Source: a virus. From it: 42,531 nucleotides of DNA. Positions 8,589 through 15,472 of the stretch are shown piece after piece (position 1 is the stretch's first letter; the number at the start of each line of letters is the position of its first letter). The translations under genes were made by a program, and so were the position numbers. The notes beneath the pieces were generated by a model. The model made no database searches, had not been told where the DNA came from, and saw only the letters and a list, made by a program, of their open reading frames with translations. The stretch is from positions 1 to 42,531 of IMG/VR virus record IMGVR_UViG_3300036791_000775; one strand, written 5' to 3'.

Positions 8589-9920
8589 TTACCCGTTCGC
8601 CGCCGCAGCATAAGCCGGCGGCGTGTAGCCCGCCCCAGCCAGAGATCTGGCAAACCCGTAAAGCGCGTTGCGATATTGCTCGTCTCGTTGCATCTGCGCG
8701 TTCAGGACGGCGTTATAGTCGTTACCCGCGATGCCCGAAAACTTGGCGCCGCTCTGCAACAGGTTGTTCGCGATCTCGAATTGTTGGGCCGATGCGTTCT
8801 GCTTGATCTGCGAGATTTTGTCAGCCTCCATCGTGGATCCCTCAAGACCGAGTTTCCCGTAAGCCGATTTGGTTTCAGCGATGGCGGCATTGGTAGAGGC
8901 GTTCACTTCCTGCTGCGCGCCTGGCGGCAAGATTCCCGTGCTGAGCGGGGACGTGAGTTGTGTCGCGGTCCCCTGCGCCGCTGCCCCGAGATTGCCGAGA
9001 TTGGTTTCTGCCGGGAACGGCGGGTTCCCCTTGAGAAGCTGGGATCCGAACAATCCGGCCGTGAGCAATGCGCCGGGGTGATTGAGCGCCCAATCGCCCG
9101 CCTTGCCGGCAAAACCCCCGACACCTCCCCCTCCAGCGACGGCAGAATCAAGCGCCCCTACCCCCGTCCCGGTCGGATCTGCTGCGACATCAGCCGCTAC
9201 CTGTTGAGCGGGGGTAAAAGCATTGTACGCCTCTGCTGATGGAAGGCCACCGCCTGGCGTTCCTGCCGCTGCCGTCAACCCTGGACCGCCGGGCGAGATC
9301 GTTGCCGGCGCTGTCTCGGCCGGCGCCCCCACGGTTCCCGCAGATCCCGGATAAATAGCCCCCGTATACACATCAGCACCGGCCGGCGGCCCCTGCAAAG
9401 TGAAATCCGGAGAGACAGCGCTCGGTGGAGGAGTGCCACCTAAGAATCCTCCCCCGGCAGGCGATGCCGCTGTCGGTGCCGATATCCCACTAACGTCAGG
9501 CCCGGTAACCAGCGGAGGCGTCGCGGCGAGCGGCGTTGTCGTTTGGGTTGCTGCTGGCGTTACGGCAAGGAGATTACCCGTCTCGCCCGCAAGACCAGGG
9601 ACCGCGCCGGACGCAGCGCCAAGGCCAGATACCGCATCCGGTAGCCCCGCGATTGCGGAGTCGGACAAACCGGCTAGGGCTGGAGCCGTCGCAGCAAGCG
9701 GCGTTGCAGCGGACGTGGCGCCCGCGAGCACGCCCTCACCGGCCGTTGATCCCAGGAAATCGGCCGCGGTCAGCCCTCCAGCGGTATCCGCAAGTGTCGC
9801 CGCTGTCCCGCCCGCGGCTGCTTCCGCAGGAAGAATCGCCGGGAGAAGCTCCGGAGCCGCAAGGCCGGCGGTGCCAAGCGCGAGCGGCGCAAGAATATCT
9901 AGAAACCCCGGTTTGGCCAG
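8589..9920 (-). CDS. Ala/Gly-rich internal virion protein, probable CTG start
   Basis: From GTG 9731 the product is 380 aa, but the frame is open and protein-like upstream: AKPGFLDILAPLALGTAGLA begins at CTG 9920, which has GGGAG 7 nt before it. That gives 443 aa and a 22-nt overlap with the preceding gene. The body is low-complexity Ala/Gly/Pro; the C-terminal 120 residues (from about 325) are a charged helix-forming region with QQEVNASTNAAIAETKSAYG. Typical of core proteins that leave the capsid with the DNA. No enzyme motif. Confidence 0.7.
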   Translation of the reverse strand: MAKPGFLDILAPLALGTAGLAAPELLPAILPAEAAAGGTAATLADTAGGLTAADFLGSTAGEGVLAGATSAATPLAATAPALAGLSDSAIAGLPDAVSGLGAASGAVPGLAGETGNLLAVTPAATQTTTPLAATPPLVTGPDVSGISAPTAASPAGGGFLGGTPPPSAVSPDFTLQGPPAGADVYTGAIYPGSAGTVGAPAETAPATISPGGPGLTAAAGTPGGGLPSAEAYNAFTPAQQVAADVAADPTGTGVGALDSAVAGGGGVGGFAGKAGDWALNHPGALLTAGLFGSQLLKGNPPFPAETNLGNLGAAAQGTATQLTSPLSTGILPPGAQQEVNASTNAAIAETKSAYGKLGLEGSTMEADKISQIKQNASAQQFEIANNLLQSGAKFSGIAGNDYNAVLNAQMQRDEQYRNALYGFARSLAGAGYTPPAYAAAANG

Positions 9921-10381
9921 AGGTTTGCTCCCTTGGAAAGGGGTGTATGATATCCTGGAAGATCCAACATGTAACTAGAGTGCTGTCTTGCCGACCCAAG
10001 CCGACGCACAAGTGGTCCCAGATCGCACCCCGTTGTCTCGGCCGCGAAGTCCAGCCGCCAGCAGCCTCGCTCAATTGCCCACGCATAGATTGCCCGCACG
10101 AGCGCGAGTAATTGCGGTGCGGATCGCCGATCCTCGCGCGCCGAGCATATCAGAAGCACCTCGGCCTGCCGTTTACCGGGCGCGTAGAACCGCTCGCCGC
10201 ACACCGCGACGCACCATGCGTCTTCGGTCCGCAGGATCGCCACGTCATCATTGTGGATCATCGCCGCGCCCCATCTGAGGGCTGCATCACGATCGAAAGC
10301 GGCATACTTACGTTCCGCAACTCCGATGATCCAAGGCAAGTCTCGCGGAGCCGCACGCCACACAGCGGTCATTCGCGGCAC
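9899..10381 (-). CDS. GNAT-like acetyltransferase-type virion gene
   Basis: 160 aa. The order beta-alpha-beta with RTEDAWCVAVCGERFYAPGK, then a helix LLALVRAIYAWAIERGCWRL and DLGPLVRRLGSARQHSSYML recalls small GNAT-like proteins encoded among podovirus internal virion genes. The acetyl-CoA loop (Q/RxxGxG/A) is not clear, so catalytic activity is doubtful. Start ATG 10381 overlaps the zinc-ribbon gene by 13 nt. Confidence 0.5.
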   Translation of the reverse strand: MPRMTAVWRAAPRDLPWIIGVAERKYAAFDRDAALRWGAAMIHNDDVAILRTEDAWCVAVCGERFYAPGKRQAEVLLICSAREDRRSAPQLLALVRAIYAWAIERGCWRLDFAAETTGCDLGPLVRRLGSARQHSSYMLDLPGYHTPLSKGANLWPNRGF

Positions 10382-10554
10382 CCATCATAATTCCATGCTT
10401 CAGCCGCGGCCAGTTTGGCAAGCTCCGGCGTGTTGCCATTGGCAGTGGGACCATCAGCACGGCAACTCAAGCAAGCGATCCATTTCGTATGAGAACTACC
10501 CCTGATCTCAAGTTCCTCGCTTCCGCAAAAAGGACATCGGGCTAGGTTATTCAT
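10369..10554 (-). CDS. Lar-like zinc-ribbon protein
   Basis: 61 aa with CPFCGS (C7, C10) and CLSCRADGP (C28, C31), then a helix ending EAWN. This matches the Lar family of small phage/prophage proteins, of which Rac Lar alleviates type I restriction; other family members are uncharacterised. Function here is therefore tentative. It overlaps both neighbours by a few bases. Confidence 0.7.
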   Translation of the reverse strand: MNNLARCPFCGSEELEIRGSSHTKWIACLSCRADGPTANGNTPELAKLAAAEAWNYDGCRE

Positions 10555-10805
10555 AGCGGCTCGCCCGGCATCCTTGGAACGAGTTTATATTTGCGGAGCA
10601 CGCCATAGTGCCCAACTTCTCCAATCGCCTTAGAGACGGCTTCAGGAGCCTTAATGCCCATCGCCGCAAATGCAGCGGCGCGCGCACCGAACTCAGCGGC
10701 CCCCATAACCCCCTCGCCCGATGGGGCGGCCTCGTAAGCGCCATAGAAAGCCTCTATGATCTCATCAAGTAAAGCATCATCGATGATCGGATCATCTTCG
10801 CTCAT
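10551..10805 (-). CDS. Small acidic protein of unknown function
   Basis: 84 aa, acidic at the N-terminus (MSEDDPIIDDALLDEIIEAF), Ala-rich in the middle. No motif recognised. ATGA overlaps on both sides place it in the same operon as the zinc ribbon and the 168-aa protein upstream. Confidence 0.65.
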   Translation of the reverse strand: MSEDDPIIDDALLDEIIEAFYGAYEAAPSGEGVMGAAEFGARAAAFAAMGIKAPEAVSKAIGEVGHYGVLRKYKLVPRMPGEPL

Positions 10806-11308
10806 AGGATCAAACTCACCTCGATGTCCTCGTGCGCCGCGAGACTTCGGGCGATTTCATTCGACACGCAGTCGGAATTCCTATCGATAATGTATCGGCT
10901 CGCCCCGAGACTTTTGGCCCATTTCCCTGTGTCTCGGTAAATCGCAAACCCCTCCCGATCGTATTTGTGCTCTTTCGGTTCCTCTAGGAACAGGAACACT
11001 TCCTCTGCGATCGGGAGCGCGTCGAGTTCCGTTCGGACAATCCGGCTGAGCCCGACTCCGTGAGGGGTCTTCGCGAGATAGTGCGAGTTCGATCCGATCC
11101 ATGCCCGCAACCGGCCGGAGAACGTCGCATGTGACAGATGCGGCCACTTTGCGGCGAGGCGATCCACCAGCCATTGCCCGCGAGGCGACATCGCATCGAC
11201 CAACAAAAACCTGGACACCAGAATGACCGACGATTGCGTTGGTTCACTTAATGATTCCGATTCCCTATTTCGCCTAGGGTACGGTTGATGCCCAACTGCA
11301 AATGGCAT
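10802..11308 (-). CDS. Protein of unknown function, first gene left of the pentamer array
   Basis: 168 aa from ATG 11308, which has AAGGG 7 nt upstream. A downstream ATG at 11191 (MSPRGQWLVDRLAAKWPHLS) would give 129 aa and begins with the more protein-like sequence. The middle (ATFSGRLRAWIGSNSHYLAK) and the end (ASRYIIDRNSDCVSNEIARS) are mixed alpha/beta. Not recognised. It diverges from the 213-aa gene; the upstream pentamer array lies in the shared intergenic region. Confidence 0.6.
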   Translation of the reverse strand: MPFAVGHQPYPRRNRESESLSEPTQSSVILVSRFLLVDAMSPRGQWLVDRLAAKWPHLSHATFSGRLRAWIGSNSHYLAKTPHGVGLSRIVRTELDALPIAEEVFLFLEEPKEHKYDREGFAIYRDTGKWAKSLGASRYIIDRNSDCVSNEIARSLAAHEDIEVSLIL

Positions 11309-11323
11309 AGAATGACCCTTATT

Positions 11324-11433
11324 GCGGTTCGGTACGGAAGGCTAGGGTAAGGTCGCGTCTGCTACGGCATGGTGCGGTGAATTATGGTAAGGTCCGCTCC
11401 GTTCCGGATAGGACTGGCTAGGTGAGGTAAGGC
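11324..11433 (+). repeat. Degenerate pentamer array NNGGT, 22 units
   Basis: Read in 5-nt steps from 11324: GCGGT TCGGT ACGGA AGGCT and so on to AAGGC. Position 3 is G in 20 of 22 units, position 4 is G in 17, position 5 is T in 16; positions 1 and 2 vary freely. The phase never slips. No ORF explains it, and codon periodicity would be 3, not 5. It ends two bases before a TTGACA box. A matching array in the same orientation follows the gene (12238-12387). Confidence 0.85.
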
Positions 11434-11435
11434 GC

Positions 11436-11468
11436 TTGACACGCACATGATCGTGTGCATGTCATAAC
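11436..11468 (+). promoter_or_regulatory. Sigma70-like promoter with internal palindrome
   Basis: A perfect -35 TTGACA (11436-11441) is followed by candidate -10 boxes TGTCAT (11460-11465, spacing 18) or CATAAC (11463-11468, spacing 21). Between them lies an inverted repeat GCACA-TGATCG-TGTGC (11443-11458), well placed for a repressor operator. It would drive the 213-aa gene. Confidence 0.55.
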
Positions 11469-11517
11469 ACATGGCGGCGGACACCGCTAGAGAGCGTGAC
11501 ATCGCGGACAATCGAGA

Positions 11518-11591
11518 TCCCTCGTCCCGGTGTTGCGTAACAGCAACCCCTGTTCCTTCACGTTCCGGGCGTGTCCGGCCGGGACGAGGGA
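11518..11591 (+). promoter_or_regulatory. 5' leader stem-loop covering the ribosome-binding site
   Basis: A 13-bp perfect inverted repeat, TCCCTCGTCCCGG (11518-11530) with CCGGGACGAGGGA (11579-11591), encloses 48 nt that holds a smaller hairpin (GTTGC gtaaca GCAAC). The 3' arm includes most of the SD GAGGGAG (11586-11592), which sits 10 nt before ATG 11603. Folding would hide the SD, so translation of the 213-aa protein may be controlled by RNA structure or a ligand/protein that opens it. Confidence 0.65.
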
Positions 11592-11602
11592 GATATTTAG
11601 CT

Positions 11603-12244
11603 ATGGCAAGGTCAACTACGAAAACGGCAGAAGTCATCGCGATTGGCGGCGACGTTCCGACGAACGGCGGCTCCGAGACAATCCTATCTGGCGAACCGTA
11701 TATCGCGACCGTGCGTATCACAGGCACGGCAGATTATCTGTTCCACGCGTGGAACGTCGAGGCTGTTGCGGCAAAAGCGGTGGCCGCCAAGGGCTCTAAG
11801 GCCAAAAAGAGCGACGATCTCGAAAGCTACGTCTACCGCGATGACGCAGGATTCCTAGCGATCCCTGGCGAGCAATTGCGGATGTCCATCGTCAACGCCG
11901 CGAGGTACCAGCAAGATCCGCGTTCTCCTCGCAAGTCGGCTATGGATTTGTTCAAGGCAAGCTTGGTTGTCTTGACCGCCCGGGCTCGCGTGTTGCCGAA
12001 CACGAAAGAATGGCACTACGAGCACAAGTGCAGAGTCGTTGTTCAAAGAAACGCTATCACACGCACGCGACCAGCTCTCAAAACAGGATGGTCAGTAGAA
12101 TGGGATATTCAGGTATTACAGCCTGAATACGTACCGCCCATTCTCTTGAACGATACTATCACTAAGGCAGGGATCTTCTGCTGTCTTGGCGATTTCAGAC
12201 CAACGTATGGAAGATTTCAGCTTACATCATTTTCGATCCGGTAA
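11603..12244 (+). CDS. 213-aa protein of unknown function, flanked by pentamer arrays
   Basis: Start ATG 11603 has SD GAGGGAG 10 nt upstream; the longer frame from 11471 would run through the leader stem and is rejected. N-terminus: YIATVRITGTADYLFHAWN, then an Ala/Lys stretch (AVAAKAVAAKGSKAKK), an ESYVYRDDAGFLAIPGEQLR segment, QDPRSPRKSAMDLFKASLVV, and a C-terminus GDFRPTYGRFQLTSFSI. I believe similar unnamed proteins occur in other phages, but I know of no function. The hydrophobic-PG-x-x-LR motif near the middle recalls RAMP/Cas7-type nucleic-acid-binding proteins; this is a weak, unverified resemblance. It is alone on the plus strand inside the late operon, which with the arrays suggests a separately regulated unit that binds the arrays or their RNA. 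Confidence 0.85.
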   Translation: MARSTTKTAEVIAIGGDVPTNGGSETILSGEPYIATVRITGTADYLFHAWNVEAVAAKAVAAKGSKAKKSDDLESYVYRDDAGFLAIPGEQLRMSIVNAARYQQDPRSPRKSAMDLFKASLVVLTARARVLPNTKEWHYEHKCRVVVQRNAITRTRPALKTGWSVEWDIQVLQPEYVPPILLNDTITKAGIFCCLGDFRPTYGRFQLTSFSIR

Positions 12245-12387
12245 GGCACGGCGCGCACCGGAGTGGTGCGTTGGGTTAGGCTTAGGTGAGACGCAGTGTG
12301 GTCGTGTCGGGTTGACATTGGTTCGCCAAGGCCTGCTGTGGCATGGTGTGGAGAGGTAGGGTAGGATGGGATTCGGTATGGTCGGCT
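12238..12387 (+). repeat. Degenerate pentamer array NNGGT, 30 units
   Basis: Begins in the last codons of the 213-aa gene (CCGGT) and runs to CGGCT at the stop of the convergent gene, filling the whole intergenic space. Position 3 is G in 27 of 30 units, position 4 G in 19, position 5 T in 20, with no phase slip. Same orientation as the upstream array, so it would be the 3' UTR of the 213-aa mRNA. TTGACA at 12312-12317 falls inside it by chance or as a weak -35. Confidence 0.85.
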
Positions 12388-12646
12388 ATCTCTTTCTCTT
12401 CGCCACTTCGTCGATGAGCGCACGCCGCCGCTGGGTTTGTTGGTCGATCATCCTCTTGGCGAAAATCTCAGATTGCAGCTTTGCGGGATTCGCCTTCCAT
12501 TGTTTTTCAATCTCGTCGCATTCGGGTAGCGTATAACCTGGGGAACCGGCATTTACAAAATCAACCCGGCACAACTCGTAGGCTACCTTCAATCGATCCT
12601 CCGGCGACATCTGCGCCGCGAGGATACGGGGGATGGCCCTTCTCAA
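12386..12646 (-). CDS. Small charged protein of unknown function
   Basis: 86 aa from TTG 12646, or 74 aa from ATG 12610 (MSPEDRLKVAYELCRVDFVN), the more convincing start. Helical and charged with a basic C-terminus (RRRALIDEVAKRKR). Its stop touches the end of the 30-unit pentamer array. No family recognised. Confidence 0.6.
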   Translation of the reverse strand: MRRAIPRILAAQMSPEDRLKVAYELCRVDFVNAGSPGYTLPECDEIEKQWKANPAKLQSEIFAKRMIDQQTQRRRALIDEVAKRKR

Positions 12647-12655
12647 ATCCCATAG

Positions 12656-12814
12656 CTAACCGATGCGCTGAAATTTGCGGAGCATGCGACGATACATCCA
12701 ATCATCAAGCCTCTCCATTACCCACACACAGCCAAACACAAGCACGAGTTCTATGAGGACTCCAACAATTACCGTTATCAGCAATGCGACACAGACCTGA
12801 ACCCCTATCGACAT
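12656..12814 (-). CDS. Small single-TM membrane protein
   Basis: 52 aa: one long hydrophobic segment (GVQVCVALLITVIVGVLIEL continuing to about residue 33) followed by a basic, amphipathic tail (RLDDWMYRRMLRKFQRIG). The ATG overlaps the preceding stop as TGATG, showing translational coupling. Could be a membrane lesion or assembly helper; function unknown. Absent from length-filtered ORF lists. Confidence 0.65.
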   Translation of the reverse strand: MSIGVQVCVALLITVIVGVLIELVLVFGCVWVMERLDDWMYRRMLRKFQRIG

Positions 12815-13161
12815 CAAGTCACTCCCAATTTCGCCTCAGCCTGGTAATGCTCGATAAAGTGCTGTTGTATCCACGATGATAATTGCGCTTCGTCCTGGAA
12901 ATCAAGGCTCGTCAGATCCTCTCCCTGGATGCCGAGGATCTCGTTCTGCACATTATGGACAGATTGGTGGTTGAGCCCCCACGTCAAAAGCCCGCCCGCG
13001 AAAAGAGGAATCGGGTCCAAAACGTATTGCGGGATGATCATACCCTTCATCTGGTCGAACACCGCGGCAGCGATCTTGCGATGTGAGTCTTGATTGGCAA
13101 AACTAAATTGCCCGATCAGGTTTTGATCGCGTGGCAGGTTCAGTAACGTAGCTAAACTCAC
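12814..13161 (-). CDS. Small structural-type protein
   Basis: 115 aa from GTG 13161 (VSLATLLNLPRDQNLIGQFS), preferred over the ORF's far start at 13212 because that would overlap the previous gene by 29 nt and begin with unnatural sequence; AGG lies 11 nt upstream. Content: DQMKGMIIPQYVLDPIPLFA, then HNVQNEILGIQGEDLTSLDF and an acidic end. Its position right after a large tail protein suggests a tail/assembly role; not recognised. Confidence 0.65.
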   Translation of the reverse strand: MSLATLLNLPRDQNLIGQFSFANQDSHRKIAAAVFDQMKGMIIPQYVLDPIPLFAGGLLTWGLNHQSVHNVQNEILGIQGEDLTSLDFQDEAQLSSWIQQHFIEHYQAEAKLGVT

Positions 13162-13183
13162 GGCTAGGTATACCTGATTGTCA

Positions 13184-15472
13184 TTACACGTTCGTCTCAA
13201 AGGTCTGGGCAATCATCGTCATCGATAGGATAGCGGCGTCGCTCGCTTCTGTCTGCACCGAGATCCCGAGGAGTCTGCCGCTGTTTCCGAGCGGGATCGG
13301 GCCGAACACATCAAATAATGATGTGCCAGGCACAGAGACTGTCACAGCTGGCGAACTGTTGGTTTCATTGTCGCACGTTACTCTGAGAGTGATCGTGCTC
13401 CCGGTACCGTTTTGGATGATCCCCAAAAGTCTAAGCATCTGCTTGGTGAAGTAGTACCCAGGATTCGCCCAGAGTTTCGATTGGACTGTTTTCGTTACCG
13501 CCGTGCTCGGATTGGTGAACAGCGGGTAAATGCTCGTGCCGTCTGTCCCCCAGGCGCTGAGCGCAGAATTGAACTTGAGCCCCGAAATGTAAGTCAGGTT
13601 GATATTTTGGATGGCGGTGAACCAGATTTTGCCGTTCCAGATCAGCAGTTTGTTCGTCCGTACTCCCGTCACCTGATCGATGATAGGCAGCAACAGCACA
13701 TAAACCCTGATCGAGCCGTAAAGATCAGCAACGGCCGAGGAATAGTTATCCGTGTTGTTCGGCACGGCGAACGGCGGCAGGACGGTGTTGTAGATCCCGT
13801 CGAGCTGATCGCTGATCTTCGTCACCGACCCACCGTAAGAGACGTAAACGCCAGTGGGGTTCGCGAACACGATGTTCCGCTGATAGACCTGCGCCGAGCT
13901 CGGCCAGGGAGATCCGGTTTGCGGATCGGCGTTCGTATTGGTGAAAGTCGTGTTGACGACCGGAGGTGTTCCCAACTGCGACGTGTTGACACCCGAAATG
14001 TAATTCAGTGAGCCGTCGCCGCCCAGATACAGAAACCCGTTCGACTGCTTCAGAAAATGATACCCTACCTGCAGGAACGAATCGAGCGCGGGGAAAGCCC
14101 CGGCACCATCCGAGGGACGGAAATCAGACGGATCTCCCGAAGCTGAGAATAGGGTTCGATTAAGCGGTGGCGGCACTGATGAGGCAGGGGCCGCGCCATT
14201 CGTCACCCAGACGCGCGAGAACGCGATCTCGACTCCCGTCCCGCTGATCCCGAACGGCATCAACGCCAATGTCGCCGAGGCCCCGTTGTTGCCGCCTGAG
14301 AACTGCAGCAGGGCGACGGTGTATCCGAAGCCGGGATTGACGAGAACGAGGTTCGCCACACCGCCGCCGGATATCTGAGCCTCAACCTGAGCGCCGGTCC
14401 CGTCGCCGATCACGGTCACCACCGGGGGTGTCATGTATCCGTTGCCTGGATTAGACAAAAACACGGAACTGAGTTGACCGAAGCTGATTTCCGCCGTACC
14501 GGCAAAGCCGGTCCCGGTCGACGTTGGGTCGGTAACACCTATCGTTGGAAGCGAAGTGTAGCCTGACCCAGGCGTGACGACCGTGATGCCAGTGATAACC
14601 CCGGCTTGCGCCACGAGCGCGACGCTCGCTCCCGAGCCGCCGCCGCCAGTAACTGTCGCGTAACTCGACGACGAATACCGCTGACCTCCATTAAGCACCT
14701 GGACGCCGGAAAGACCACCGCCCGCGCCGACCGTGGAGGCCCCTCCGATGGCGGTATTGTCTGATCCTCCTCCGGTGATCGACAAGACCACGAAATCCCC
14801 CACAGCGAATCCGCTGCCGGGATTCGTTATGACGATATTGTCGATCGACCCATTTGCTGTTACTGCGGAAAACCCGACTCCGTGCCCGCCGCCAGTGGTC
14901 GCTACGTTGAACGTCGGCGCTGATGAGTAGTTCTCCCCCGAATTGGTTATGGTGACGACGGGGGATATTCCCCCCGCAGTAAACAGATTGGTCCCATCCC
15001 AGAGCCAATAACCGTTCAGCTGCGGCGCGGCGAAAATCAGATAAAGCGCGCCCCAGTCGGAAAACCCGAGAATGGTCGAGGGATTTATGATCGTACCCGG
15101 CGGCGCGATCTGCGTGACTATGGTGGTGCCCCCGACTCCGCCGACTGCCGATTGCAGTGAGCCATCAGAAAGCAGGATGGCGCACACAAAGGTATCGTTC
15201 AGAACACCCCAGCCAAACCAGACGATCGTCTCGACCCCCAGTGGCGGCACAGTGTAAAACGCCGGGCTGTGATCCCAGATGGTCCGCAGAAACGACGGCC
15301 CAAACGGCACCCAGCCGTCACAGATCGACATCTCCGTGTCTTTGATCGACGGGCGAGGAACATGAGTGTTCAGCCCCTCGAAGACTTCAAACGGTATTGG
15401 GAACTGATTGGACGGGAACCCCGGAGTCTGGGGCGGACGCGCTGGAAGTGACGCGCCGCCTCGTTCACTCAT
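13184..15472 (-). CDS. Large tail protein with GxGY repeat modules
   Basis: 762 aa. N-terminal about 150 and C-terminal about 330 residues are beta-rich (FEVFEGLNTHVPRPSIKDTE; GIYNTVLPPFAVPNNTDNYS), as in podovirus tail hub/stabilisation proteins. Between about 165 and 400 lie at least five modules of 30-40 residues with the pattern NPGSGF/Y...P.V.VTGGG.GA, e.g. TPGSGYTSLPTIGVTD and NPGNGYMTPPVVTVIG. The same module is seen in 18869-19939 and 22224-23066. ATG 15472 follows the TAA of the tailspike gene directly. Confidence 0.75.
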   Translation of the reverse strand: MSERGGASLPARPPQTPGFPSNQFPIPFEVFEGLNTHVPRPSIKDTEMSICDGWVPFGPSFLRTIWDHSPAFYTVPPLGVETIVWFGWGVLNDTFVCAILLSDGSLQSAVGGVGGTTIVTQIAPPGTIINPSTILGFSDWGALYLIFAAPQLNGYWLWDGTNLFTAGGISPVVTITNSGENYSSAPTFNVATTGGGHGVGFSAVTANGSIDNIVITNPGSGFAVGDFVVLSITGGGSDNTAIGGASTVGAGGGLSGVQVLNGGQRYSSSSYATVTGGGGSGASVALVAQAGVITGITVVTPGSGYTSLPTIGVTDPTSTGTGFAGTAEISFGQLSSVFLSNPGNGYMTPPVVTVIGDGTGAQVEAQISGGGVANLVLVNPGFGYTVALLQFSGGNNGASATLALMPFGISGTGVEIAFSRVWVTNGAAPASSVPPPLNRTLFSASGDPSDFRPSDGAGAFPALDSFLQVGYHFLKQSNGFLYLGGDGSLNYISGVNTSQLGTPPVVNTTFTNTNADPQTGSPWPSSAQVYQRNIVFANPTGVYVSYGGSVTKISDQLDGIYNTVLPPFAVPNNTDNYSSAVADLYGSIRVYVLLLPIIDQVTGVRTNKLLIWNGKIWFTAIQNINLTYISGLKFNSALSAWGTDGTSIYPLFTNPSTAVTKTVQSKLWANPGYYFTKQMLRLLGIIQNGTGSTITLRVTCDNETNSSPAVTVSVPGTSLFDVFGPIPLGNSGRLLGISVQTEASDAAILSMTMIAQTFETNV

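Noticed and set aside
11471-11602. Upstream extension of the 213-aa protein
   Set aside because: Would translate the leader stem; the SD and natural N-terminus are at 11603.
11324-12387. CRISPR array or simple tandem repeat
   Set aside because: No constant repeat units with spacers; units share only G, G and T at fixed positions.
12217-12423. 68-codon minus ORF in the pentamer array
   Set aside because: Its sequence is only the reverse reading of the repeats, no SD.
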